From an uncultured Collinsella sp. (GTDB lineage Bacteria > Actinomycetota > Coriobacteriia > Coriobacteriales > Coriobacteriaceae): 64,000 bases of DNA. A program made the translations under genes and the position numbers. Of the stretch, positions 24,109-32,637 are shown piece after piece. The stretch covers positions 1 through 64,000 of the forward strand of contig URPJ01000005.1 in assembly GCA_900549745.1 (NCBI GenBank), read 5' to 3'. Position 1 is the first letter of the stretch, and each line of letters begins with the position of its first letter. Under the pieces are notes generated by a model that was not told the origin of the DNA, did not search any database, and saw only the letters and a program-made list of their open reading frames with translations.

Positions 24109-25551
24109 CTACTGCGCGTCCGCCATAGTGTCGGCGAGCTCCTTGTACCAGAGTGCCGACTGCTTGATGTAGCGTTTTTGCGTGTCGAAGTCGATGTAGA
24201 ACAGGCCGTAGCGCTTGTTATAGCCATTGGCCCACGAGAACTGGTCCTGCAGGCTCCAGATAAAGTAGCCCTGGACGTCGACGCCCTCGGCGCGCGCCTG
24301 GAGCACCTTCTCCATGTGCTGGTCGACAAAGTCGATGCGCTCGGGATCGGCGACGATGCCGTTTGCGTCGGGCTCGGGGTCCTTGTGGCCCAGGCCGTTT
24401 TCGGTGATATAGATGACGGGGAGGTTGGGATAGGTGGCGCTGATGTGCTTGAGCGTGTCGTAGAGGCCTTGCGGGTAGATGAGCCAATCCCAGTCGGTGG
24501 TGGGGATACCCGGCATATCGACCTGCTGCCCGACGCCCTTAAACTTAAAGCACGAGGTGCCCTTGTCTCCGGTGCCGTTAAAGCTGTTGGTGGACTCGCC
24601 ATCGTAGGCGGCGATAAACGCCGACTGATAGTAGTTGAGGCCGAACATATCGTTGCGGGGCGCCGCCTTGGCGAGCTCCTCCATGTCGCTGTCCTCAACC
24701 GTAAGTGTGGCGTTGTTGGCACGCAGAATCTCGTTGATGAGTGAGAGAGTGCGCGCGGAGTAGTGACCTAGGAAGGCGCCGTCCATGATGAAGTCGGTGT
24801 AGAAGGCGTTGTACAGGTCGGCGGCGTGCTGGTCGGCGGGCGAGTCGGTGGCAGGATATGCCGGCGTCAGGACGTTGACCATGCCAATGCGTCCGCCCAG
24901 GTGCTCGGTCTCGTCAAGATCCTTATACAGGTTGACGGCGCGGGCGTGGGCAACGAGCTCGTTGTGCTGGCTCTGGATGCCGCTCGTCACATCAAAGTGA
25001 TGGTTGGGCGGGAAGTTGCCTTGGATGTATTGGGAGTGCGAGAGGCTGATGAGCTCGTTGATGGTGAACCAATTCTTGACCTCGCGGAACTCGCGGAAGC
25101 AGAACTCGGCATAGCGCACATAGGCGTCGACGGTCTTGCGGTTGAGCCAGTCGCCCTGGTTGAACAGGGCGGCGGGGGAGTCAAAGTGATGCAGGGACAC
25201 ATAGGGCTCGACGCCATACTTTTTGCAGCAGGCGAACAGCTCGTGGTAGTGCTTAACGCCCTCGGCGAGGGGTTCGGCATCGTCGCCGTTGGGGAAGATG
25301 CGGGTCCAGGCGATGGACACACGAATGGCGTTGAGTCCATGCTCGGCAGAAAGGCGGATATCCTCCTCGTAGCGGTTGTAGAAATCACTGGCCGGGTCGG
25401 GCAAAAAGCGACCCTGGGCGACAAGGTAATCGTCCCACATGGTCTTACCCTTGCCTGCCACCTTCGTGGAACCTTCCGTTTGGTACGCGGCGGTTGCGGC
25501 GCCCCAAACAAAGCCCTTCGGCAGCTGCTGTACGCGGTTTAGCAAAGACAT
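24109..25551 (-). CDS. lacG: 6-phospho-beta-galactosidase/glucosidase (GH1), module 2
   Basis: I take the ATG giving MSLLNRVQQLPKGF (GAGGG nine bases upstream); an ATG two codons earlier is possible. The 480-residue enzyme has FVWGAATAAYQTEGS, acid/base Glu in FTINELISLSHSQ and nucleophile Glu in YITENGLGHKD, and NGTGDKGTSCFKFKGVG. The acid/base motif differs from TFNEI in the other two, and it is the most diverged of the three LacG proteins. A different aglycone or linkage preference is plausible but unproven. Confidence 0.87.
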   Translation of the reverse strand: MSLLNRVQQLPKGFVWGAATAAYQTEGSTKVAGKGKTMWDDYLVAQGRFLPDPASDFYNRYEEDIRLSAEHGLNAIRVSIAWTRIFPNGDDAEPLAEGVKHYHELFACCKKYGVEPYVSLHHFDSPAALFNQGDWLNRKTVDAYVRYAEFCFREFREVKNWFTINELISLSHSQYIQGNFPPNHHFDVTSGIQSQHNELVAHARAVNLYKDLDETEHLGGRIGMVNVLTPAYPATDSPADQHAADLYNAFYTDFIMDGAFLGHYSARTLSLINEILRANNATLTVEDSDMEELAKAAPRNDMFGLNYYQSAFIAAYDGESTNSFNGTGDKGTSCFKFKGVGQQVDMPGIPTTDWDWLIYPQGLYDTLKHISATYPNLPVIYITENGLGHKDPEPDANGIVADPERIDFVDQHMEKVLQARAEGVDVQGYFIWSLQDQFSWANGYNKRYGLFYIDFDTQKRYIKQSALWYKELADTMADAQ

Positions 25552-25574
25552 ATGCATACACCCTCTCATCTCGC

Positions 25575-25590
25575 TGTTCGATATTGTGCG
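25575..25590. promoter_or_regulatory. TGTTCGATATTGTGCG site, lac module 2
   Basis: This shares TGTTCGATATTG exactly with the lacF promoter and, inverted, with the aldolase promoter. It lies 24 bases upstream of the lacG2 start. Confidence 0.5.
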
Positions 25591-25672
25591 TTTGCGCTCA
25601 GGAGGCTCCCTGGTTAGCGTTCAGCGGTGAAAAAGCCCGATAAACACTATCTTAAAATGATTAGAACCAAAA

Positions 25673-25710
25673 TGAGCACGTGAACATTTGACAATGAGCA
25701 CGTTAACATC
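25673..25710. promoter_or_regulatory. LacI2 operators (two direct copies)
   Basis: ATGAGCACGTGAACAT (25673) and ATGAGCACGTTAACAT (25695) are spaced 22 bases apart, about two helical turns. A third copy, ATGAGCACGTTATCAA, lies at 25826 before lacI2 itself, and CGGTAAGCGGT lies at 25769. Confidence 0.7.
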
Positions 25711-25892
25711 CGGCTGGGATGTATAGAAACAAAACAACTTCAAACAGCCGCGAACGGTTGTATTTGTTCGGTAAGCGGTTTTGATTGACAGAAGTTTTCA
25801 TGTTGTGGTATATGGCTCGGGTATCATGAGCACGTTATCAATGTATGTACGATGCGCCATGGGCGCGGGGAATAGTTGGGAAGCAGGTTAGC

Positions 25893-26930
25893 GTGGAAGG
25901 CATGGATCAGCAGACAAGGAATGGTCGTTCGGCGAGCGCGGCAGAGGTTGCGGCGCTCGCTGGCGTGAGCCGCCAGACTGTGTCTCGCGTGGTCAACGGT
26001 ATGCCCAACGTGACGGAAAAGACGCGCAAGCGTGTGCTGGCCGCCATGGAAGAGCTGGGCTTTCGTCCCAATTTTGCTGGAGCGGCGTTGCGCGGCGGGT
26101 CGTATCGTTCTATTGGCCTGTGCATGTACAACATCACACGTGTCGGTAACCTGGCGACGCTCGAGGGTATCATGCAAGCGGCGCGCGAGCACGATTTTGC
26201 CGTCACTATGATCGAGATGGGCGGCGACAAGCCCTATGCACTTGCCGATGCCTCGCGCCGCATGGTCGAGCGACCCGTCGACGGCATGATTCTCAACATG
26301 AACCGCATGGCTCCCGATTTTGAGGAGTTTGTTCCCCAGCCGGGAGTGCGAACGGTCATCCTGTCCATGTATGCGCATCCGCGCTGCACGACGATCGACT
26401 CCGACCAGTATGGTTCGTGCGAGCTGTTGACCAATTATCTGCTGGAACATGGTCACTCGAATATGCGGTTTGTGGCGGGTCCGGAAAACTCGATTTCCTC
26501 GCGTTTTCGTGAGGCCGGTTGGCGCGATACGCTGGGACGTGCTCATGTCGATGCCGCTCCGATGCTGCGTGGCGATTGGAGTGCGGACAGTGGGTACGCC
26601 ATGGGCGAGCGGATTGCGGCCGAGGTGCTTGCCGGCGGGTCGCAGACGCCGACTGCCGTGCTTGCGGCAAATGACCAGATGGCGCTGGGCGTTATCGCCG
26701 CGCTCGAGAACGCGGGCCTGTCCGTGCCCGACGACGTGAGCGTGGTTGGTATCGACGATGCACTCGAGGGACTTGTTCCTCACAATCGGCTGACGACGCT
26801 GCGATTTGATTTGCGCGGTGTCGGTAAGCTTGCGTTTGAGGCGGCGATTGGAGAGAGCTCGTCTATCGAGGCGATTCATGTGCCGAGCACGCTGGTCGAA
26901 CGCTCGACTGTTAGGGACATACGGGGTTAG
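25893..26930 (+). CDS. LacI-family regulator, module 2
   Basis: The GTG at 25893 has AGCAGG five bases upstream; an ATG at 25902 is the alternative. The 345-residue protein has the HTH AAEVAALAGVSRQTVSRVVNG and a sensor domain with TAVLAANDQMALGV and DDVSVVGIDDA. It diverges from lacG2-lacE2. Three copies of ATGAGCACGTTAACAT-type sites lie in the shared region, one near its own start, suggesting autoregulation. Its 3' end abuts palindrome array 3. Confidence 0.88.
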   Translation: MEGMDQQTRNGRSASAAEVAALAGVSRQTVSRVVNGMPNVTEKTRKRVLAAMEELGFRPNFAGAALRGGSYRSIGLCMYNITRVGNLATLEGIMQAAREHDFAVTMIEMGGDKPYALADASRRMVERPVDGMILNMNRMAPDFEEFVPQPGVRTVILSMYAHPRCTTIDSDQYGSCELLTNYLLEHGHSNMRFVAGPENSISSRFREAGWRDTLGRAHVDAAPMLRGDWSADSGYAMGERIAAEVLAGGSQTPTAVLAANDQMALGVIAALENAGLSVPDDVSVVGIDDALEGLVPHNRLTTLRFDLRGVGKLAFEAAIGESSSIEAIHVPSTLVERSTVRDIRG

Positions 26931-26944
26931 GTCCTACTCCGTTT

Positions 26945-27082
26945 GTCTCGATTTGTAACAGGTAGACGGTCAAAAGCGGGCTACGTGTTACAGATTTAGA
27001 TTCTTCGGAAAGAGCAATCCTGTTCGTCTCAATCTGTAACAGCTTGGACCGAAAAACTCGGCTAGATGTTACAGATTGAGAC
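26945..27082. repeat. Tandem palindrome array 3 (two units)
   Basis: Units start at 26945 and 27026 (period 81). The second has a perfect 16-bp stem of the GTCTCAATCTGTAACA type. The array lies in the convergent gap between lacI2 and lacG3. Confidence 0.9.
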
Positions 27083-27103
27083 AAGCGGCCCCCGAACCGC
27101 CTA

Positions 27104-27146
27104 AAAACGCCGGGGGCGGCGCGCCGTGTGACGTGCCGCCCCCGGC
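27104..27146 (-). terminator. Terminator of lacE3-lacG3 operon
   Basis: A 12-bp perfect GC stem (27109-27120 with 27135-27146) is followed on the minus strand by GTTTTTAG. Confidence 0.8.
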
Positions 27147-27191
27147 TGAGAAATGGGGACAGGTTATGTGGGCAGGCGACCCCGCCAGCCG

Positions 27192-28631
27192 CTAGTTCAG
27201 ACGACGGGTCTGTGCCACGTGCTTGTACCAGTAGGCGCTTGCCTTGGGCGTGCGCTTCTGGGTTTCAAAGTCAACGTAGAAGAAGCCGTAACGCTTGTTG
27301 TAGCCATTGGTCCAGGAAAACTGATCCTGCAGGCTCCACAGGAAGTAGCCGCCCACGTTGACGCCCACCTCCATGGCCTTGAGCAACCAGCGTAGGTGCT
27401 GCTCGATGTAGTCGATGCGCGGCTGGTCGTCCACAAAGCCGTCTTTGTAGGGGTCCTTGTAGCCCATGCCGTTCTCGGTGATGAAGATCTGCTTGTAGTT
27501 GGGGTAGCGCTGCTTAATGTAGACGAGCAGATCGAACAGGCCCTCGGGATAGATGATCCAGTCCCAGTCGGTGGTGGGGACGCCGGGCTTGTTCACATGC
27601 TCGCCAATGCCCTTAACGCGCCAGCGGCCAGTGCCCTTCTCGCCCGTACCGTTGTGGTGCAGGTCGTTCTCGCCATCGTAAGCCTTCAAGAAACGGCACT
27701 GGTAGTTGTTAACGCCCAGGTAGTCGTTGTAGAGCGCAGCCTCGCGCATAATCTCGAGGTCCTCGTCCAGGATCTGGATGGTGCCGCCCGAGACGGCAGC
27801 CAGGCGGTTGGCGCACTCGAGGGTGTCGGGCGCGTAGTCGCCGCGGAAAGTGGCGTCGAGCAAGAACTGGTTTTGCAGCACGTGCTCGTTGTTGGCGGCC
27901 TTGATGTCGGCGGGATCGTTCTCGTTGAGTGGGTACTTAAACTCCAGCGACTGGATGACGCCGATCTTGCCCTTAAAACCGCCGTTGTGGAAGGCCAGCA
28001 CGGCCTTGGCGTGGGCGAGCATCATGTTGTGCTCGCACTGGAAGGCCTCGGCCAGATGAGCTTTGACGCCGCCGGGGAAGGTGCCCTCGATGTAGGTGTT
28101 GGAGGCGTCGGCCCAAATCTCGTTAAAGGTGAACCAATAGGTCACCTGGTCGGCGTACTCCTTAAAGCAGAAGGTGGCAAAGTCCACAAAGGCGTCGATG
28201 GTCTCGCGGTTGAGGAAGTCGCCCTTCTCAAAGAGGGGGAGCGGCGTATCGAAGTGATGCAGCGTGACGAACGGCTCAACGTGGTGCTTGTGGCACTCGG
28301 CAAACAGGTCGTGGTAGAACTGGACGCCCTCGGGGTTGATCTCGCCGGTGCCGTTGGGGAAGATGCGGCTCCAGGCGATGGAGAGGCGGATGCCGTTGAT
28401 GCCGAACTCCTCGCACAGCTCCAAGTCGACGGGGTACTGGTTGTAGAAGTCCGAAGCGGGATCGGGGGAGAAACGGCCCTGGGCCTCCAGGAAGTCGTCC
28501 CAGGCAACCTTGCCCTTACCGTGGGTGCGGGTCTCGCCCTCTACCTGGTAGGCAGCAGTGGCGCCGCCAAAGACAAAGTCCTCGGGAAACTGCGCGGGCG
28601 GGTTGGTGACGCTAGCAGGGTTAACGGACAT
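27192..28631 (-). CDS. lacG: 6-phospho-beta-galactosidase/glucosidase (GH1), module 3
   Basis: The 479-residue enzyme is the sister of LacG1: FVFGGATAAYQVEGETRTHG, acid/base Glu in FTFNEIWADASN and nucleophile Glu in FITENGMGYK, and NGTGEKGTGRW with PTTDWDWIIYPEG. Its catalytic machinery is intact. The substrate arrives phosphorylated from LacE3, encoded just upstream with a 66-base gap that folds into a GCCAGCCG/CGGCTGGC hairpin. This module resembles the classical lactose LacE/LacG of Firmicutes most. Confidence 0.88.
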   Translation of the reverse strand: MSVNPASVTNPPAQFPEDFVFGGATAAYQVEGETRTHGKGKVAWDDFLEAQGRFSPDPASDFYNQYPVDLELCEEFGINGIRLSIAWSRIFPNGTGEINPEGVQFYHDLFAECHKHHVEPFVTLHHFDTPLPLFEKGDFLNRETIDAFVDFATFCFKEYADQVTYWFTFNEIWADASNTYIEGTFPGGVKAHLAEAFQCEHNMMLAHAKAVLAFHNGGFKGKIGVIQSLEFKYPLNENDPADIKAANNEHVLQNQFLLDATFRGDYAPDTLECANRLAAVSGGTIQILDEDLEIMREAALYNDYLGVNNYQCRFLKAYDGENDLHHNGTGEKGTGRWRVKGIGEHVNKPGVPTTDWDWIIYPEGLFDLLVYIKQRYPNYKQIFITENGMGYKDPYKDGFVDDQPRIDYIEQHLRWLLKAMEVGVNVGGYFLWSLQDQFSWTNGYNKRYGFFYVDFETQKRTPKASAYWYKHVAQTRRLN

Positions 28632-28697
28632 GATGATCCAATCGTCTAAATCGAAAAGCCAGCCGGCTGTGGATGGTCGGCTGGCCCTAAGTGTTAC

Positions 28698-30464
28698 TTA
28701 CTTCGAGAGTTGCTCGGAGACGAAGGCGAGAGACTTATCGCCGTTCTGGGAGAGCTCGATGTATTGCTTGCCGCGGCAGGCGACGCACTTGTTGCCCACG
28801 CGCTCGCAGTCCTTCTGCAGGTCGGCCAGGTAGCTTGCGGCCTGCGGGGCCAGGACGACCAGGTCAAAGTCGGGGAGCATATCCACGTGGTTGCCATAGG
28901 CCTCGGCAGCGGTCTCAAGATTGATGCCGCGCTCCTTGGCAGCCTTGGCCAGCGCGTTGGCGAGCAGGCCCGAGGTACCGCCGCCCTGGCAGAGCACGAG
29001 CACGCGCTTGCCGTTGAGGTCGCTGGTGGCCGTAGCCTCGGCGGCGGCGGCAGGAGCGGCGTCGGTCTTTACGGCCTCGGCAGCAGCGCCGGCGGCAACG
29101 CTCTTGGCATCGGCCTTGCCCTGGAAGGCGTCGTTGAGCTTGGCGGCCTTCTCGGCGTTCTTGGCGGCGAGCTCCTCCTCGGAAATCTCGGCCTCCTCAG
29201 CGCACTTCTGGGCGTCATAGGCACGGAAGAACGGGTAGTACAGCGCAAAGTCGACGATCAGGATGATGGCGAGCATCACAAAGGCGAGCGGCTGGAAGCC
29301 CAGGCCCATGATGGTGCCGATGGGGCCGGGGACGGTCCAGGGCAGGGTGTACATAAAGCCGTTCATGCCCAAGAGGTCGATAAAGATCTTGAGGATCCAG
29401 ATGTTGGCGATCGGGGCAAAGACAAACGGGACAAAGAAGACGGGATTGAGCACGATGGGCGCAGCGAACAGCAGCGGTTCGTTGACAGCGAAGCAGACCG
29501 GGACGATGGCGGCCTTACCGACGGCGCGCATCTCCTGGGACTTGGCCAGGAAGCAGAACATAAAGACCAGGACGAGCGTGGCAACGGTGCCGCCCATGCA
29601 GACGACGAAGTACTGGGCACCCTGGGTCAGGACAGCGGAAGCGTGTTCGCCGGCCTGGAACGCAGCCAGGTTGTCGGTCATGTTGGCAACGAGGGCGGCG
29701 GCGATGGCGGGCTCGACGATCGAGGGGCCGTGGACGCCGACGAACCAGAAGAGGCTCATGGCGCCATAGATCACAGCAAGGCCGATGTAACCGTCGGCAG
29801 CGGTGAACAGGGGCTGGAACACCTGGATGACGCCCTGGGCAAAGCAGAAGCCAAAAGCAGCGCGGAAGACGATGTCAAAGACCCAAAAGACGGTGATGCA
29901 GACGGAGAAGGGGATGATGTCCTTAAAGGTCTGCGAGATGTTGGGCGGAACCTGCTCGGGCATCTTGACGGTGATGTTGCGCTTAATGAAGAACTTGTAG
30001 ATGATGCCGGTCACAAACGCAGCGATGAAGGCGGTCAGCAGACCCTTGGAACCAAGGTAGGTGGTGTTGAAGCCGCTGGCGGCGTCCGTGGAGATCGTGT
30101 CGCTCGAGAGCAGCAGGAAGCCGATGATGGCCGCGCACATGCAGGAGATGAAGTTGATCTGGTTGTTCTTGGGCAGATCACGGTTCTGAGCGTCGGCGAA
30201 GTGCTTGGCGGTGGTGGCGGCGCAGGCGATGGCCAGGATGCCCATGGAGTAGTTGTAGCACTTCCACAGGGCGTTGTTGATGTCATCGGGCCAGTAGAAA
30301 CCCCAGATGTTGGGGACCGAGGCCACCAAGCAGAAGATGGACGAGAAGATGATGATGGGGATGACGGAGATAAAGCCGTCGCGGATCGCCTTGAGGTACT
30401 TGTTGCGGGCGATCGCGTTGAAAAAGGGCTGGCCCTTTTCGATGGTGGCGATGAGTTGCTCCAT
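28698..30464 (-). CDS. lacE: PTS lactose-family EIICB, module 3
   Basis: The 588-residue protein starts MEQLIATIEKGQPFF and has GVHGPSIVEPAIAAAL and FAAPIVLNPVFFVPF. A Lys/Ala/Glu-rich linker follows, then the EIIB domain with phospho-Cys in LVLCQGGGTSGLLAN. NFISCMCAAIIGFLLLSSD and PPNISQTFKDIIPF are typical of the LacE group proper. It is clearly different from LacE1 and LacE2 (CQGGGTSG rather than CAGAGTSA), so it is the best candidate for the true lactose permease. Confidence 0.9.
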   Translation of the reverse strand: MEQLIATIEKGQPFFNAIARNKYLKAIRDGFISVIPIIIFSSIFCLVASVPNIWGFYWPDDINNALWKCYNYSMGILAIACAATTAKHFADAQNRDLPKNNQINFISCMCAAIIGFLLLSSDTISTDAASGFNTTYLGSKGLLTAFIAAFVTGIIYKFFIKRNITVKMPEQVPPNISQTFKDIIPFSVCITVFWVFDIVFRAAFGFCFAQGVIQVFQPLFTAADGYIGLAVIYGAMSLFWFVGVHGPSIVEPAIAAALVANMTDNLAAFQAGEHASAVLTQGAQYFVVCMGGTVATLVLVFMFCFLAKSQEMRAVGKAAIVPVCFAVNEPLLFAAPIVLNPVFFVPFVFAPIANIWILKIFIDLLGMNGFMYTLPWTVPGPIGTIMGLGFQPLAFVMLAIILIVDFALYYPFFRAYDAQKCAEEAEISEEELAAKNAEKAAKLNDAFQGKADAKSVAAGAAAEAVKTDAAPAAAAEATATSDLNGKRVLVLCQGGGTSGLLANALAKAAKERGINLETAAEAYGNHVDMLPDFDLVVLAPQAASYLADLQKDCERVGNKCVACRGKQYIELSQNGDKSLAFVSEQLSK

Positions 30465-30526
30465 GCAAAGCTCCTAAGAGTCGGTGGGTTGGCAACGATG
30501 GTAGCTTTTGACGTTTGCTTGCCAAA

Positions 30527-30662
30527 ATGTTGACGTTGCCATTTTACGACACAAAAAAAGACGCGAACCGGTGGACCCTGTGCCTGTGGACCGCCGATTC
30601 CTTGCGCATAAACGTTTGAGCCGCCCGGTGGCTCTGTGTTTGCGCAATGGCAACGTTAACAT
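30527..30662. promoter_or_regulatory. LacI3 operators
   Basis: ATGTTGACGTTGCCAT at 30527-30542 is the inverted form of ATGGCAACGTTAACAT at 30647-30662, with one difference. Both lie between lacE3 and lacI3, 120 bases apart, so looping is possible. CGGTGAACGGT follows at 30699-30709. Confidence 0.65.
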
Positions 30663-30821
30663 TTGTGCTACAAAAGCCGCTCGGAGAAGCAAGATTGTCG
30701 GTGAACGGTAGGTTTTGGGTGGTGAGCGTATGGTGGGGGAGGCGTTAGATATACTTGAAGACGTTTCATTTGACTGCGTAGGGTGCCACCAATGGCATCG
30801 TTGACATAGAAAGATCGACCT

Positions 30822-31826
30822 ATGGCCGCTGTTAAAAAATCGGTATCCGTCAAAGACGTGGCGCGCCTCGCGGGCGTCTCGGAGCAGACGGTCTCGCGCA
30901 CCGTGCACGATTCGCCCAGTGTGCGCCTCGAGACCAAGGAACGCGTGCGTGCCGCCATGCGCGAGCTGGGGTATCGCCCCAATTTTGCCGGTCGATCGCT
31001 GCGCCGTGGCAAGTTTAAGACCGTCGGCGTCGCCATGTTCAACATTACCGGTACCGGCAACCTCGACCGTATGGAGGGCTTTGCCGCCGCGGCCGACAAA
31101 CATGGCTATGCCATCACCCTCACTAAAGTAGATGGGCATCCGTATACCCTCGAGAGCGCATCGTCGCGCATGAGCGCGCTGCCGGTAGACGGCATGGTCG
31201 TGATCATGAATCGCATGCCGGCGGACTTTGGCACCTTCGAGCCGCTGCCCGGCATGCAGACGGTGCTCGTTACCATGCTGGAGCACCCGCTCTGTTCAAC
31301 GGTCGATAACGACCAGTTCGATTGCTCGCGCCAGGTGGTCGAGTACTTGCTGGGGCGGGGGCACGAAACCGTGCACTTTATCTCGTGTCCCGAGCGCTCG
31401 CTTTCGGGCATGCGGCGCGAGGAAGGCTGGCGCGAGACATTGCGCGCGTATGGAATTGAGCCGCCGCGACTCGTCCGTGGGGATTGGACGGCACAGAGCG
31501 GATATGCTGCCGGTCAGGCTCTGGCGGAAGATCCGACCTGTACGGCCATTTATGCTTCCAACGATGCCATGGCATACGGCTGCATTCGCGGGCTCGAGTC
31601 GTGCGGAAGGCGTGTGCCCGAGGACGTGAGCGTGGTGGGTGTTGATGACAGCCTGGGCGATATCGTGCCCGACCGTCGCCTGACCACGGTGCGCTTTGAC
31701 AACAAGCGCGTCGGCATGTGGGCGGTCGACAAGATTGCCGGCGCCGATGGGGGTGCGTCTGGCGTGGAGCACATGCTGATCCCCGGTGTGCTCGTAGAGG
31801 GCGATACGGTGCGCGATTTGCGTTAG
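30822..31826 (+). CDS. LacI-family regulator, module 3
   Basis: The 334-residue protein has the HTH VKDVARLAGVSEQTVSRTVHD, hinge region FAGRSLRRGKF and a sensor domain with CTAIYASNDAMAYG and EDVSVVGVDDS. It is divergent from lacE3-lacG3 and upstream of lacF. Two strong operator candidates are present in the 357-bp gap before it. The ATG at 30822 has only a modest AGAAAG site. Confidence 0.88.
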   Translation: MAAVKKSVSVKDVARLAGVSEQTVSRTVHDSPSVRLETKERVRAAMRELGYRPNFAGRSLRRGKFKTVGVAMFNITGTGNLDRMEGFAAAADKHGYAITLTKVDGHPYTLESASSRMSALPVDGMVVIMNRMPADFGTFEPLPGMQTVLVTMLEHPLCSTVDNDQFDCSRQVVEYLLGRGHETVHFISCPERSLSGMRREEGWRETLRAYGIEPPRLVRGDWTAQSGYAAGQALAEDPTCTAIYASNDAMAYGCIRGLESCGRRVPEDVSVVGVDDSLGDIVPDRRLTTVRFDNKRVGMWAVDKIAGADGGASGVEHMLIPGVLVEGDTVRDLR

Positions 31827-31857
31827 GGTGCGGCCCTGTTTGGGTTGCCGCTAATTG

Positions 31858-31918
31858 TGTTCGATATTGTTCAGATTGGTTTAAAAACCGTTCACGGGCG
31901 AAAAGTGACCGTTCATAG
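31858..31918. promoter_or_regulatory. lacF promoter region: TGTTC repeat and two ACCGTTCA sites
   Basis: TGTTCGATATTGTTCA (31858-31873) is a direct repeat of TGTTC with a 10-base period, the form expected of a DeoR/LacR operator. ACCGTTCACGG (31887) and ACCGTTCATAG (31908) follow. No gene lies in 31827-32040. Confidence 0.6.
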
Positions 31919-32040
31919 TTCGAAATCACGTTTTGAGCTGTTCTTTTTTGTTTGAATGTTATTGTTTCTGTCATACACAACGCAGCGCGTATGCCCGGAC
32001 GCGATGCTCTCCATTGGTTCATATGTGAAAGGAACGCAAT

Positions 32041-32379
32041 ATGGCAACCAAAGAAGAAATCTCGATGGTTGGATTCGAGATCGTCGCATACGCAGGTGAC
32101 GCCCAGACCGATCTGCTTGCAGCGCTCGATGCTGCTCGCGAGGGTGACTTTGAGAAGGCCGAACAGCTGCACAAGGATGCCAGCGATGCGCTCATCGGTG
32201 CCCACGACACGCAGACCAAACTGCTTTCGCAGGAGGCCGGCGGTGGCGAGATGGAGATGACCTTCATCATGGCTCACGCTCAGGACACTCTCATGACCAC
32301 TATGATCCTGGAGAAGCAGACCCGCTTTACCATCGATGCCTACAAGCGCATCGCCGAGCTCGAGGCCAAGCTCGCCTAA
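32041..32379 (+). CDS. lacF: PTS lactose-family EIIA
   Basis: The 112-residue protein is a typical trimeric LacF. It has EEISMVGFEIVAYAGDAQ at the start and the phospho-His79 in FIMAHAQDTLMTT, with the metal-site Asp82 following. The Gly/Glu-rich turn AGGGEMEMT is normal for the family. It receives phosphate from HPr and passes it to the EIIB cysteine of LacE. As the only lactose-type EIIA here it presumably serves all three LacE proteins. It has its own promoter region and terminator. Confidence 0.93.
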   Translation: MATKEEISMVGFEIVAYAGDAQTDLLAALDAAREGDFEKAEQLHKDASDALIGAHDTQTKLLSQEAGGGEMEMTFIMAHAQDTLMTTMILEKQTRFTIDAYKRIAELEAKLA

Positions 32380-32408
32380 CGAGCCCTCACAACCAAGTCC
32401 CCTTCCAA

Positions 32409-32441
32409 AAGCTCTGCCGCTACCCGCGGCAGGGCTTTTTC
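32409..32441 (+). terminator. Terminator of lacF
   Basis: AAGCTCTGCCGC pairs with GCGGCAGGGCTT and is followed by TTTT. Confidence 0.8.
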
Positions 32442-32453
32442 TGTCCTCCTCCA

Positions 32454-32520
32454 AGTTGCGGTGAAATAGGGACTGAATAGGGGCCGACGGGCGCAAAACA
32501 ATCCCTATTCCACCGCAACT
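32454..32520. repeat. Long hairpin downstream of lacF
   Basis: AGTTGCGGTGAAATAGGGA (32454-32472) is the near-perfect inverse of 32502-32520, with one mismatch in 19. The loop is 29 bases. No T-run follows, and it comes after a good terminator, so termination is not its main use. Confidence 0.75.
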
Positions 32521-32637
32521 CATCCGGAGATAGTCATTGGGGACAGTCTTGGTGCGCTCTGTTCGTCTTCCCGTTCGTTTTTTGCTCGGTGGGTATACTT
32601 TCTTTCGCATTAAACGCCGGAATGAGGAGGTGTCCAA

